This document shows positions 18,091 to 30,749 of a stretch of 64,000 nucleotides of DNA, one piece after another. Position 1 is the stretch's first letter, and every line of letters begins with the position of its first letter. Source of the DNA: Pseudoxanthomonas sp. JBR18 (GTDB lineage: Bacteria > Pseudomonadota > Gammaproteobacteria > Xanthomonadales > Xanthomonadaceae); assembly GCF_028198165.1 (NCBI RefSeq), contig NZ_CP116339.1, positions 3,603,001 to 3,667,000 of the forward strand, in the 5' to 3' direction. The translations under genes were made by a program, and so were the position numbers. The notes under the pieces were generated by a model. The model ran no database searches. It was not told where the DNA came from and saw only the letters and a list, made by a program, of their open reading frames with translations.

Positions 18091-19520
18091 GCCGTTGCTT
18101 CCTTGAGCGGTGTGCCGTCGACCCAGTCGCGCAGGGCGTCGAGCTGCTGGCGGCGGTCGTCGCGATAGAACAGGTTGTAGGTATCGAACGGCACGATCGT
18201 GCCATCGGGCTGGGCGATGTGCACGCAGCTCTTCTTCACCGAGCGCAGGTCGAAGCCCTCGGCGTCGATGAAGGCCATGATCAGCACGCGGAACACGTTG
18301 CGGTAGTCCAGCCCCTGCGGGGCCTGCACCTGCGGCAGGCAGCACAGCAGGTCGGCCAGCGAGCAGGCTTGCGACTGCGGCGAGTGGTTGGTGGCGAACA
18401 GCTTGAACACGGCCTCGCGCAGCGACGCGTCCTTTTCCACCACGATGCTGTTGCGGCCGCCCTCGATCAGCACCTCCGGCGGAATCAGGCCGGTCAATGG
18501 CAGGACGCGATCCTCCAGCTTCAACGCATAGGCCATCGCCAGCGCGTCGGGATGGCAAGGCACCGGGATCAGGTCCTCGGGGCGAAACAAGTCGCTCTGT
18601 TCGAGGATGCCGCGGCGGACCTCGGTCAGGGTCAGGCGGTCGCGCGCCGGGTCGTAGCCCTCGGTGCGGCCGGCATGCTGGATCGGCTGGAAGGTCACCC
18701 CGCGCACGCAGGGCTGGCGCCTGGCGAAGTCGATGATCTCGCCGAGCTCGCCGTCGTTGAGGCCTTTCTTGACCGTCACCACCAGGGTGGTGGAGATGTC
18801 GTGCCGGTTCAGCGCCTCCAACGCGCGTCGCCGGATCTCGCCCAGGCGCGCGCCGCGTAGTTCCTGATGGACCTCATCACGCAGCGAGTCGAACTGCAGG
18901 TACAGCTCGAAGCCGGGCATGTAGCCGGCCAGACGCTCGACGAACGCCGGATCCTTCGCGATCCGCAGCCCGTTGGTGTTGACCATGAGATGGCGGATCG
19001 GCCGCGCCTTGGCCGCGTCGAGGATTTCGAAGAACTGCGGATGTAGGGTCGGCTCGCCGCCGGAGATCTGGACCACATCCGGCTCACCCTCGTTGGCGAC
19101 CACCGCATCGAGCATGCGTTCGATGGTGGCCAGGTCGCGGAAGCCGGGGCGATGCGGCCCCGAATCGGCATAGCAGATCGGGCAGCGCAGGTTGCAGTGG
19201 TCGGTGACCTCGATCAGGGTCAGGCAGCTGTGCTGCATGTGCTCCGGGCACAGCCCGCAGTCGTAGGGACAGCCCCAGCGCCGCTCGGTGTTGAAGCGCT
19301 GCGGCAGCTCGGGCGGCTTGATGAAGCGCTCGCGGCACAGGCGGTAGTAGTCGATGTCGTCGGCCACCAGCACCCGTTCGCGGCCGTGCTGTGGGCACCA
19401 CTTCTCCAGGTAGACGCCGCCATCCTTGAACAGGATGGTGGCCTCCACCCGGCGCAGGCAGGTCGAGCACACCGACACGGCGGTGTCGTAGAACAGGTAA
19501 GGCCTTACTTTTGCCGCCAT
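18087..19520 (-). CDS. Radical SAM enzyme, COG1964/MJ0619-like
   Basis: A 477-residue radical SAM enzyme. The iron-sulfur cluster motif is C109-x3-C113-x2-C116 (CNLRCPIC), with SGGEPTLHPQF after it. Before it are extra cysteines: C18-x2-C21, C42, and the cluster C84, C88, C91, C99 in GCPYDCGLCPEHMQHSC. This N-terminal pattern fits COG1964, the group that includes archaeal tetraether lipid synthase and the bacterial enzymes proposed to join fatty-acyl chains. Membership is judged by eye and the substrate is not known. The ATG at 19520 overlaps the end of the upstream Lgt-like gene by 16 bp, and an ATG at 19532 is possible. The operon with an Lgt paralogue points to lipid or lipoprotein chemistry. 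Confidence 0.8.
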   Translation of the reverse strand: MAAKVRPYLFYDTAVSVCSTCLRRVEATILFKDGGVYLEKWCPQHGRERVLVADDIDYYRLCRERFIKPPELPQRFNTERRWGCPYDCGLCPEHMQHSCLTLIEVTDHCNLRCPICYADSGPHRPGFRDLATIERMLDAVVANEGEPDVVQISGGEPTLHPQFFEILDAAKARPIRHLMVNTNGLRIAKDPAFVERLAGYMPGFELYLQFDSLRDEVHQELRGARLGEIRRRALEALNRHDISTTLVVTVKKGLNDGELGEIIDFARRQPCVRGVTFQPIQHAGRTEGYDPARDRLTLTEVRRGILEQSDLFRPEDLIPVPCHPDALAMAYALKLEDRVLPLTGLIPPEVLIEGGRNSIVVEKDASLREAVFKLFATNHSPQSQACSLADLLCCLPQVQAPQGLDYRNVFRVLIMAFIDAEGFDLRSVKKSCVHIAQPDGTIVPFDTYNLFYRDDRRQQLDALRDWVDGTPLKEATA

Positions 19521-20245
19521 GCAGGGGTCCATGCGATGCGTGGGAGGTCGCGTACATGGTAGGCCACGCCCAGCACGCACAGCAGCTGCAGGCCTGACAG
19601 CAGGCCGAAGTAGTACACCGGGATGGGACGGATGGACTCGATGACCAGCCGGTACAGCAGGTAGCCGACCAGGAACAGCTTGAAGCGGTCGCCCGGGCGC
19701 GGCAGGCGATCGCCGTAGAGGGTCAGCAGGCCGCCCCAGAGCGCGACGAAGGCGATCTCGTAAAGCTGGGTCGGGTGGCGCGGGACGCCATCGCCGAAGT
19801 CCACGCCCCAGGGCAGGGACGTGGGATTGCCGTAGGTGTGGTCGGCCAGTCCGCCCAGGAAGCAGCCAATGCGCCCGATGATCATCCCGATGGTCAATGG
19901 CAGGACGAAGGCATCCCCGGTCGAACCGCGGATCCCGGCCAGGCGCTTGGCGATCTCCACACCGGCCCAGCCGCCGAGCAGCGCTCCGATGATCGACTTG
20001 CCCTCCAGCAGCCGGCGCAACGTCGGGAAATCGGTGAAGGCATAGGCCGGGTCGTAGAGCCAGTAGGCGATCTTGCTGCCCAGCGCCGCGCCCAGGACGG
20101 TCCCGCCGACCAGCAACAGGGCCTGGACCTTATCGGTCTGGCCGGGCAGGGGCAGGCGGCGGCGTTGGCGCAGGTAGAGCTGGAAGCCGACCGAATAGGC
20201 GGCCGCTTCCAGCAGCGTGTGGACCCAGTAGGCGTTCAGCGTCAT
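19505..20245 (-). CDS. Prolipoprotein diacylglyceryl transferase (Lgt) paralogue
   Basis: A 246-residue, seven-helix membrane protein related to Lgt, which moves diacylglycerol from phosphatidylglycerol to lipoproteins. Shared segments are MIIGRIGCFLGGLADHTYGN (with the key Arg), SLPWGVDF and HPTQLYE. It differs from true Lgt at two sites: the HGG motif, which carries a catalytic His in E. coli, reads GALLGGWAG here, and the Asn after the Arg is Cys. It is therefore probably not the housekeeping enzyme. The ATG at 20245 gives a helix-first N-terminus. It is the first gene of a three-gene minus-strand operon. Confidence 0.82.
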   Translation of the reverse strand: MTLNAYWVHTLLEAAAYSVGFQLYLRQRRRLPLPGQTDKVQALLLVGGTVLGAALGSKIAYWLYDPAYAFTDFPTLRRLLEGKSIIGALLGGWAGVEIAKRLAGIRGSTGDAFVLPLTIGMIIGRIGCFLGGLADHTYGNPTSLPWGVDFGDGVPRHPTQLYEIAFVALWGGLLTLYGDRLPRPGDRFKLFLVGYLLYRLVIESIRPIPVYYFGLLSGLQLLCVLGVAYHVRDLPRIAWTPAWRQK

Positions 20246-20552
20246 CAATGCCAGTGTAGTCGCCGTTCCTGGCCGGTGGTTCTGCGTTGGCAGGCGCCAA
20301 ACGCGCGTCCTGGCATGGTTTGCGCGAGGCTGCGGCGGCACGCTGGTTCCGACGGGGTTTGATCGGATCTCGTCCGGCCGCGTCATCCATGTGAAAAATA
20401 CGGCTGGCGCCCGACCCCCCGGGTCCGTACAATTCGCACTCGCCTGATGACCACATCACCTCGGACCGGAGAAGCGCCGCGTCCGCGGTTTCTTGCAGCC
20501 GCAAGTTTGACGTGGGCACAGGGTTTTCCTCCATCCCCAAGGCGAACCTGCA
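20246..20552. other. Spacer upstream of carA and the Lgt-like gene
   Basis: A 307-bp divergent spacer. Towards carA it holds a good -10 TACAAT at 20428-20433, with no convincing -35. The 120-nt leader that follows contains a short hairpin, CTTGCAGCCGCAAG, near 20490. A short frame from ATG 20447 runs into carA out of frame and is not convincing as a leader peptide. No gene is seen in the rest. Confidence 0.4.
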
Positions 20553-21683
20553 GTGACCCAACCCGCAATCCTGGTCCTCGAAGACGGCACCGTATTCGAG
20601 GGCGAATCGGTCGGCGCAAACGGACTGTCCGTCGGCGAAGTGGTGTTCAACACCGCCATGACCGGCTATCAGGAGATCGTCACCGATCCGTCCTACGCGC
20701 GTCAGCTGGTGACGCTGACCTATCCCCATATCGGCAACACCGGTTGCACCGACCAGGACGACGAGGCCGCCAAGGTCTGGTCGGCCGGCCTGATCGTGCG
20801 CGACGTACCGCGCCGTCCCAGCAGCTGGCGCAGCCAGGTTTCGCTGCAGGACTGGCTGAGCGCACGCGGCGTGGTCGCCATTTCCGGCATCGACACCCGC
20901 AAGCTGACCCGCCTGTTGCGCGAGAAGGGCGCGCAGAACGGCGCGGTCATGGCCGGGCAGATCGACGTCGAGCAGGCACTGGAAGCCGCCCGCAAGTTCC
21001 CTGGCCTCAAGGGCATGGATCTGGCCAAGGTGGTCTCCACCGACAAGACCTATCCCTGGACCGAGGGTCAGCTGGACCTGGATACCGGCGCGCCGGTACA
21101 GGTCGAGGCGAAGTTCAAGGTGGTGGCCTACGACTACGGCGTGAAGCTCAACATCCTGCGCATGCTGGCCGAGCGTGGGTGCGAGGTCACCGTCGTCCCG
21201 GCGCAGACGCCGGCCGCCGAGGTGCTGGCGCTCAAGCCCGACGGTGTGTTCCTGTCCAATGGCCCTGGCGATCCGGAACCCTGCGACTACGCCATCGCCG
21301 CGATCAAGGAATTCGTCGCGCAGAAGGTGCCGACCTTCGGCATCTGCCTGGGCCACCAGCTGCTGGCGCTGGCCGCAGGGGCCAAGACCATGAAGATGGG
21401 TCACGGCCACCACGGCGCCAACCATCCGGTCATCGACCTGGACTCGGGCCGGGTGATGATCACCTCGCAGAACCATGGCTTCGCCGTGGACGAGGCGAGT
21501 GTGCCGGCCAACGTGCGGGTGACCCATCGCTCGCTGTTCGACGGCACCAACCAGGGCATCGCGCTGACCGATGCCCCAGCGTTCTCCTTCCAGGGCCACC
21601 CGGAAGCGTCGCCCGGCCCGCATGACGTGGCGCCGCTGTTCGACCGGTTTGTCGAGCTGATGGGAGCCCAGGCGCGCGGGTGA
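20553..21683 (+). CDS. carA: Carbamoyl-phosphate synthase small subunit CarA
   Basis: CarA takes ammonia from glutamine and passes it to CarB for carbamoyl phosphate, the start of pyrimidine and arginine synthesis. The 376-residue protein has the N-terminal CPSase domain ([31 protein letters not shown]) and the class I amidotransferase domain. The nucleophile Cys lies in [13 protein letters not shown] and the His/Glu pair in [13 protein letters not shown]. The start is GTG, preceded by a purine-poor leader. carB follows after 95 bp. Confidence 0.98.
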   Translation: MTQPAILVLEDGTVFEGESVGANGLSVGEVVFNTAMTGYQEIVTDPSYARQLVTLTYPHIGNTGCTDQDDEAAKVWSAGLIVRDVPRRPSSWRSQVSLQDWLSARGVVAISGIDTRKLTRLLREKGAQNGAVMAGQIDVEQALEAARKFPGLKGMDLAKVVSTDKTYPWTEGQLDLDTGAPVQVEAKFKVVAYDYGVKLNILRMLAERGCEVTVVPAQTPAAEVLALKPDGVFLSNGPGDPEPCDYAIAAIKEFVAQKVPTFGICLGHQLLALAAGAKTMKMGHGHHGANHPVIDLDSGRVMITSQNHGFAVDEASVPANVRVTHRSLFDGTNQGIALTDAPAFSFQGHPEASPGPHDVAPLFDRFVELMGAQARG

Positions 21684-21778
21684 GCCCGCGCACCTGACTG
21701 CCTTGTCGGCATGGTCCAGGCCATGCCTTTCGATTCCAGCGTCGCCGCCGTTCGCGCGATGCCAACACGAGTAGCGAA

Positions 21779-25017
<3,239 letters not shown>

Positions 25018-25021
<4 letters not shown>

Positions 25022-25494
25022 GAGCCCCCATCACCAAACAGGGTGCCCAGCGCCTGCGTGACGAGCTGGACCAGCTGAAGTCGGTCAAGCGCCCGGAGGT
25101 CATCGCCGCCATCGCCGAGGCGCGCGCGCACGGCGACCTGAAGGAAAACGCCGAGTACCACGCCGCCCGCGAACAACAGGGTTTCATCGAAGGCCGCATC
25201 AACCAGCTGGAGGCCGAGCTGTCCACGGCCGAGGTGATCGACGTGGCCGCGCTCAACGCCGGCTCGCGCGTGGTGTTTGGCGCCACCGTGGTCCTGGCCG
25301 ACGTGGAGACCGACGAGGAAAAGAAGTACCAGATCGTCGGTGACCTGGAGGCGGACATCAAGCAGTCGCTGATCGCCATTTCCTCGCCCATCGCGCGTGC
25401 GCTGATCGGCAAGAACGAGGGGGACAGCGTGACCATCCAGGCCCCTGCGGGCGAGCACGAATACGAGATCGTCAGCGTCTCCTACGGCGCCTGA
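25018..25494 (+). CDS. greA: Transcription elongation factor GreA
   Basis: GreA rescues backtracked RNA polymerase by stimulating transcript cleavage. The 158-residue protein has the N-terminal coiled coil with the acidic tip ([20 protein letters not shown]) and the C-terminal FKBP-like domain ([21 protein letters not shown]). It is translationally coupled to carB (ATGA overlap) and followed by rpfE after 13 bp. This is the conserved left end of the xanthomonad rpf region. Confidence 0.98.
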
Positions 25495-25507
25495 GTCCCT
25501 CGCAGGC

Positions 25508-26425
25508 ATGGCCTCCGCCACGCTGTTGCTGCCGGCGCGCGCAAGGTTCGCCGGCGCCCTGCCGGCCCAGGTCGGCAAGGCCCTGGGCCGCGCCGACCGC
25601 GCCCAAGGCGAGTCAGGCGAACGCGCCCAGCTGCGCCGCCACTTCCAGCTTGTTCCCGACCACTGGCCCGTGGCGGCGCTGACCCGGCAGCTGGACGCCG
25701 GTGATGCCGCCGGAGGTCGCTGGTTGCGCGCCGATCCCGCCTATCTCGCCCCGGACATGACCGGGGCGCGATTGCTGGCCCACGGGCCGGCCCTGGGTCT
25801 GGATGCCAGCGATGTGGCCGCATTACTGCCCGCCTTGAAGCCGCTGTTCGGCGATGCCGGCCTGCTGCTGGATGCGCCGGAGCCGTCGCGCTGGTACCTG
25901 CGCCTGCCCTCGGACAGCCCGCTGCCGGACTTCGCCGCGCCGGAGGACGTGGTGGGCGACGACCTGTTCGGTCATCTTCCGCACGGTGAAACCGGGCGCC
26001 GGTGGCGCGCCTTGTTTACCGAGGCGCAGGTGCTGCTGCACCAGCATCCGTGGAATGCCCAGCGCGCCGCGCAGGGCAAGCCGGCGGTCAATGCGCTGTG
26101 GTTCTGGGGGCAGGGCGTGCTGCCGCAGTCGGTGCGCACGGTCTATCGACAGGTCCGCAGCCGCGACGACCTGTTGCGTGCCTTGTCGGGTCAGGCCGGC
26201 GTGCCCGAATCCATCGAAGAAGGCGTCGATGCCTTGGTGGACCTGCGGCACCTAAAGTCGCGCGCGATGTTCGTCGATGAGGCGCTCATGCCGCTGCTGG
26301 CCGAGTTGCGCGGCGGCAAGCTCGCGCAGGTGGTGCTGGATTTTCAGGACGGGACTCAGTTCACCCTGCGCACTGGCCAGCGCTGGCGACTGCTGCGCCG
26401 CGCTTTGCCGCAGCTGGACGCATGA
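25508..26425 (+). CDS. rpfE: RpfE family protein
   Basis: A 305-residue cytoplasmic protein of the RpfE type, named for its place in the Xanthomonas rpf locus. Databases often label such proteins phosphoglycerate-mutase-like (COG4255), but no catalytic motif of that superfamily is complete here. Visible landmarks are LRADPAYLAPDMTGARLLA near residue 80, LLHQHPWNAQRAAQGKPAVN and ALWFWGQGVLPQ. The biochemical role is unknown. Identification rests on these motifs and on the order greA-rpfE-recJ. The gene overlaps recJ by four bases. Confidence 0.88.
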   Translation: MASATLLLPARARFAGALPAQVGKALGRADRAQGESGERAQLRRHFQLVPDHWPVAALTRQLDAGDAAGGRWLRADPAYLAPDMTGARLLAHGPALGLDASDVAALLPALKPLFGDAGLLLDAPEPSRWYLRLPSDSPLPDFAAPEDVVGDDLFGHLPHGETGRRWRALFTEAQVLLHQHPWNAQRAAQGKPAVNALWFWGQGVLPQSVRTVYRQVRSRDDLLRALSGQAGVPESIEEGVDALVDLRHLKSRAMFVDEALMPLLAELRGGKLAQVVLDFQDGTQFTLRTGQRWRLLRRALPQLDA

Positions 26426-28143
26426 GCGCAGCCACGCGGATCACCCGTCGCATCGCTGCGCCGGGTGGGCAATGGTCCGGCACCGTCCTGCCCCTGTTGC
26501 AACGGGTCTACGCCGGTCGCGGCGCGCTGGATGATGCCCGCGCGCGGCCGCGTCTGGCGCAGCTGCATGCGCCGGACCTGCTGACCGGGATGGACGCGGC
26601 GGTGGCCCTGCTGGCCGAGGCCATCGCCCAGGACCGCCACATCGTGGTGGTCGGCGATTTCGACTGTGACGGCGCCACCGCCTGCGCCACGGCCGTGCGC
26701 GGGCTGATCCTGCTCGGCGCGCGCCATGTCACCCCGGCCGTGCCCAACCGGGTCACCCATGGCTATGGGCTCTCGCCGGGGCTGGTGGCCGAACTGGCAG
26801 AGCTCAAGCCCGACCTGCTGGTCACCGTGGACCATGGCATCGCCTGTCACGCCGGCATCGAACAGGCGCGGGCGCTGGGCTGGCAGGTGCTGGTCACCGA
26901 CCACCATCTGCCCGGGCCGCGGTTGCCGCAGGCCCATGCCATCGTCAATCCCAACCTGGCCGGCGACGGCTTCCCGAGTAAATCGTTGGCCGGGGTCGGG
27001 GTGATGTTCTACGTGTTGCTGGCGCTGCGGAAATATCTGCGCGAAGCCGGCCGGCTGCCGTCGCCGGAGCCGGATCTGTCCACGCTGCTGGACCTGGTCG
27101 CGGTCGGCACCGTGGCCGACCTGGTGCCGCTGGACGCCAACAACCGCGCCCTGGTCTCGGCTGGCCTGCGTCGGCTGCGTGCCGGACAGGGTTGCGCCGG
27201 CCTGCGCGCCTTGATCCAGGTCTGCGGGCGCCGGGCCGAAACCCTCACCGCCGCCGACATCGGCTTTGCCATCGGCCCGCGCCTCAACGCGGCCGGGCGC
27301 CTGGAGGACATGGCGTTGGGCATCGCCTGCCTGCTGTGCGACGAGGATGCGCCGGCGCGCGAGATGGCCGGCATCCTGCACGGCATCAACGCCGAGCGTC
27401 GCGGCGTACAGCAGCAGATGACCGACGAGGCCGAGGCCGCTCTGGCCAGGCTGGCCGCGCTGGAGGGTGATGCGCCACTGGCGGTGTGCCTGTTCGATGC
27501 CGAGTGGCATCCCGGCGTGGTCGGGCTGGTGGCCTCCAAGATGAAGGACCGCGTGCACCGCCCGGTGATCGCCTTCGCCCCGGCCGAGCCTGGCAGCACG
27601 GCGCTGCGCGGTTCGGCGCGCTCGATCCCGGGCTTCCATATCCGCGATGCGCTGGCCGCCGTCGATGCCCAGCACCCGGGCCTGATGCAGAAGTTCGGCG
27701 GCCACGCGATGGCGGCCGGCTTGAGCCTTGAACTGGAGCATCTGCCGGCCTTCCAGGCGGCCTTTGTCGCCCAGGTATCCGCCACCCTGGACGCCGCGCT
27801 GCTGCAGGCCGAACTGCTCAGCGACGGCGAACTGGCCCCGCATGAGTTCGATCGCGTCCATGCCGAGGCGTTGCGCGATGGCGGGCCGTGGGGGCAGGGG
27901 TTTGCCGAGCCGCTGTTCGATGGCGTGTTCGAGGTGATCGACTGGCGCGCGGTGGGCGAACGGCATCTCAAGCTGGTCCTGCGTTGCCCGCAACGCGCCG
28001 CGCCGCTCAACGCCATTCACTTCAACGGCCTCACGCGCGAGCCGCCGGCCGCACGCGTGCACCTGGCCTATCGCCTGGCGCCGGACGACTATCGCGGCGG
28101 CGATGCCATCCAGCTCATTGTCGAGCATTGCGTTCCGACCTGA
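26422..28143 (+). CDS. recJ: Single-stranded DNA exonuclease RecJ
   Basis: RecJ is a 5'-to-3' single-strand exonuclease in recombination and mismatch repair. The 573-residue protein has the DHH-family motifs: HIVVVGDFDCDGATACATA (motif I), LVTVDHGIACH, LVTDHHLPG (the DHH triad), and the DHHA1 region with GGHAMAAGLSLE. An OB-fold domain follows at the C-terminus. The length is normal. The ATG overlaps the rpfE stop. It is convergent with the glycosyltransferase gene, 17 bp away. Confidence 0.97.
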   Translation: MSAATRITRRIAAPGGQWSGTVLPLLQRVYAGRGALDDARARPRLAQLHAPDLLTGMDAAVALLAEAIAQDRHIVVVGDFDCDGATACATAVRGLILLGARHVTPAVPNRVTHGYGLSPGLVAELAELKPDLLVTVDHGIACHAGIEQARALGWQVLVTDHHLPGPRLPQAHAIVNPNLAGDGFPSKSLAGVGVMFYVLLALRKYLREAGRLPSPEPDLSTLLDLVAVGTVADLVPLDANNRALVSAGLRRLRAGQGCAGLRALIQVCGRRAETLTAADIGFAIGPRLNAAGRLEDMALGIACLLCDEDAPAREMAGILHGINAERRGVQQQMTDEAEAALARLAALEGDAPLAVCLFDAEWHPGVVGLVASKMKDRVHRPVIAFAPAEPGSTALRGSARSIPGFHIRDALAAVDAQHPGLMQKFGGHAMAAGLSLELEHLPAFQAAFVAQVSATLDAALLQAELLSDGELAPHEFDRVHAEALRDGGPWGQGFAEPLFDGVFEVIDWRAVGERHLKLVLRCPQRAAPLNAIHFNGLTREPPAARVHLAYRLAPDDYRGGDAIQLIVEHCVPT

Positions 28144-28160
28144 ATCAGGCCGCCTGCGGC

Positions 28161-29732
28161 TCAGCCAAACCGAGGTTTGGTCCCCCAGATCTGCGGCCAG
28201 ATCGGCGGGATGTCGCGGCAGACGAAGATCTCGTAGCCGTTCGCCGATTCCTCGTTGGCCACCCCCTCGCGGTTGCGGAAGATGCCGTGCGAGCTGCACC
28301 TGGCGACACTCCCGCGCTGGTCCTCGGCGGTATTGCCCAGCTCGATGATCACGCTTGGCGGCGGGTCGCCATAACCGCGATACCAGGCCGAGTTGGTCCG
28401 GCTGATCACCGGCGGCAGGCCGAGCGCCGGGCCATATAGCGCCATGGCGCCGGCCTCGCCGTAATTGTTGGCCAGGATCGCCGCGTTGGCCCGCTCGGCG
28501 GCGGGCAAGCCACGGTAGATCGCAGCCACGCGCTGGGCCAGTTCCTGCCAGCCCACCTGCTCGGCGTAGTCCCCGTGCAGACGCCGGGTCAGCTGCCAGA
28601 GCGGGGAATTGACCGGCGCGATCGGCAGATGCAGCGCGGCGCCCAGCGGTAGGCCGACCGCCAGCAGGGCGGCGACCGCAATGCGCAGTCCACGCGCGCG
28701 ACCGGCGGACATGGACGCACACCAGCGCTCAATGGCCACGTAGCCGGCCGCCAACAGCATCGGATAGCCCGGCGCCATGTAGTAGCCACGGCCGCGCGAG
28801 AGCGCGAACAGCAGCAACGGCACCGCATACATCCAGGCCAGCACGCGGTAACGGCGCATGGAACCGGCCAGCGTGAGGAACCCCAGCCCGGCCAGCCAGA
28901 CCGGCAGGGTCAGCGCGCTGGCGTTGGCGTAAAGCTGCTCGGGGAAGAACAGGTCGGTGCGGCCGATGGCCACGTCGCGGGCGTGGATGTGGGCGACGAA
29001 GTCCAGGTAGATGAAGTCGTGCCGCACCTGCCAGACCACGTTCGGCAGGAAGATCACGAAGGCCACGCCCACGCCCAACCAGGGCCAGCGCGTGCGCAGT
29101 TGCGCGCGCAGCGGTCCGCCCAGCACGCCGACGGCCAGGCCCGCGGCCCAGAACACGATGGTGTAGCGCGTCATCAGCCCAAGGCCAAAGATCACCCCGA
29201 GCGCCAGCCACAGACGCGGATCGCCGTCCTTGGCCAGGCGCAGCACCAGCCACCCGGCCGCCACCACCCACAACAGGTCGGGACCGCAGTACATGAGGAT
29301 GCTGCTGTTGACCAGGCCAAAGGGCATGCATGCGGTGGCCAGCGCCGCGCAGACCTGGGCGAAGCGCCGGCCGCCGAGCTCGGCGGCGATCAGCCCTGCC
29401 AGCACCATCGCACCGCACTGCGCGAGCGCGGCAATCACGCGAAAGCCAATGAGCGAGGTCCCGAACACCGCCAGCTCCACTCGCGCCAGCCACGGCACCA
29501 GCGGCGGGTAGGGCACATAGCCCCAGTCCAGATGGCGGGCGTCGTCCAGCACCTGCAGTTCGTCCCGGTGGAAGCCGTAGGCACCGTTGAGCCACACATG
29601 CACGAGGAAGCGCACGAGCGCCAGCACGAGCAGCAGCTTCAGTTCGGAGCGGCCCCGGGCTCCGTTCGAAGCGGTTTCATGCCGGCACGTGCGCTCAGGG
29701 CCGAGGGAGGAAGCGGTCGGGGACGCGTTCAT
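28161..29732 (-). CDS. GT39/ArnT-like membrane glycosyltransferase
   Basis: A 523-residue integral membrane protein with about 10-11 helices, related to the PMT/ArnT glycosyltransferases that use polyprenyl-phosphate sugars. The first periplasmic loop carries YGFHRDELQVLDDARHLDWG, including the Asp/Glu expected in the active site, followed by YVPYPPLVPWLARVEL. The C-terminal 120 residues form a soluble periplasmic domain. It could modify lipid A, lipoproteins or exopolysaccharide, but the acceptor cannot be read from the sequence. The ATG at 29732 is chosen because the membrane domain starts soon after it. It interrupts the recJ-rpfD interval of the rpf locus and is divergent from rpfD. Confidence 0.82.
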   Translation of the reverse strand: MNASPTASSLGPERTCRHETASNGARGRSELKLLLVLALVRFLVHVWLNGAYGFHRDELQVLDDARHLDWGYVPYPPLVPWLARVELAVFGTSLIGFRVIAALAQCGAMVLAGLIAAELGGRRFAQVCAALATACMPFGLVNSSILMYCGPDLLWVVAAGWLVLRLAKDGDPRLWLALGVIFGLGLMTRYTIVFWAAGLAVGVLGGPLRAQLRTRWPWLGVGVAFVIFLPNVVWQVRHDFIYLDFVAHIHARDVAIGRTDLFFPEQLYANASALTLPVWLAGLGFLTLAGSMRRYRVLAWMYAVPLLLFALSRGRGYYMAPGYPMLLAAGYVAIERWCASMSAGRARGLRIAVAALLAVGLPLGAALHLPIAPVNSPLWQLTRRLHGDYAEQVGWQELAQRVAAIYRGLPAAERANAAILANNYGEAGAMALYGPALGLPPVISRTNSAWYRGYGDPPPSVIIELGNTAEDQRGSVARCSSHGIFRNREGVANEESANGYEIFVCRDIPPIWPQIWGTKPRFG

Positions 29733-29876
29733 GGCAGAGCATCGGCCGAAGAGGCGGGTAGTGTTTCCGCACTGTCCCAGGCCGAACCAGCCCAATGTGA
29801 CCATCCGCCCCAGATTGGGGACCAACCGCGGACCTGCGGGGCCGGACGGGACCGCCGGGTCCCTTAGAATTGCGGC

Positions 29877-30743
29877 ATGCAAGCATCGAGACCCACCGCC
29901 TACGAGCGGCTGCTGCCCTGGAAGCGTACGGTCGAGGTGGGATTCTGGGTCGTCTATATCGCCTGGAACGCCACCTTCAACAGCATCACGGTGGTCATGG
30001 ACGTGCACAAGGCGGGTCTGGCGTTCGCCGACTGGGAGCCGGTGGTGTGGGAGTGGTCCAGCAACCTGGGCTGGCTGCTGTTGGTCTGGCCTCTGGTGCG
30101 CTTCACCGCGTGGCGGCCGTTGCGCTGGACGGGCGGGCTGCGCAAGGTGGCCGAGTATCTTCTGGCCAGCGTGGTCTTCTCGCTGCTGCACGTGGTCGGC
30201 ATGTATGCCCTGCGTGCCTTGGTGTATCGCTGGATGGGCGGCGAGTACCGGTTCGGGGGCTGGCTGTCCGCCTGGCCCTACGAGTACCTCAAGGACGTGC
30301 GCAGCTTCTTCGTGCTGGTCGTCTTCATCGAGACCTGGCGCCTGCTGATACGGCGCCTGCAGGGCGAAGCGCAGCTGCTGGATGCGCCCGACGACGGCCC
30401 GCCAGTGGAGCCGGTCGAGCGCCCTGAGCGCTTCCTGGTGCGCAAGCTGGGGCGCGAGTTCCTGATTGCCGTGTCCGAGATCGAATGGGCGCAGGCCTCG
30501 GGCAACTACGTTAATCTGCGGGTGCGCGGGCATGACTATCCCTTGCGCAGCACCATGGCCGCGCTGGAAGCCCGGCTGGACCCGCAGTGCTTCGTGCGCA
30601 TCCATCGCAGCTATCTGGTCAACCTGCGGCAGGTGGCTTCGATCGAGCCGCTGGAGAGTGGCGATGCGCGGGTGCATCTGCGCGAAGGCGTGCCGTTGCC
30701 CTGCAGCCGCAGTTATCGCGCGGCGCTGCGCGAGGCCGCCTGA
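29877..30743 (+). CDS. rpfD: Membrane-bound LytTR regulator RpfD
   Basis: A 288-residue protein with four predicted membrane helices in residues 20-150 and a C-terminal LytTR DNA-binding domain from about residue 185 (FLVRKLGREFLIAVSEIEWA, then ASGNYVNLRVRG and CFVRIHRSYLVNLRQVASIE). LytTR domains bind direct repeats in promoters. RpfD is known in the Xanthomonas rpf locus between recJ and prfB but has no settled role. A membrane-anchored LytTR protein could sense membrane state directly. It is divergent from the glycosyltransferase gene with a 144-bp spacer. Confidence 0.9.
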   Translation: MQASRPTAYERLLPWKRTVEVGFWVVYIAWNATFNSITVVMDVHKAGLAFADWEPVVWEWSSNLGWLLLVWPLVRFTAWRPLRWTGGLRKVAEYLLASVVFSLLHVVGMYALRALVYRWMGGEYRFGGWLSAWPYEYLKDVRSFFVLVVFIETWRLLIRRLQGEAQLLDAPDDGPPVEPVERPERFLVRKLGREFLIAVSEIEWAQASGNYVNLRVRGHDYPLRSTMAALEARLDPQCFVRIHRSYLVNLRQVASIEPLESGDARVHLREGVPLPCSRSYRAALREAA

Positions 30744-30749
30744 GGCGAA

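Noticed and set aside
20447..20560. Leader peptide before carA
   Set aside because: The frame from ATG 20447 lacks a good ribosome-binding site and a run of control codons, and it simply runs on inside carA in another frame.
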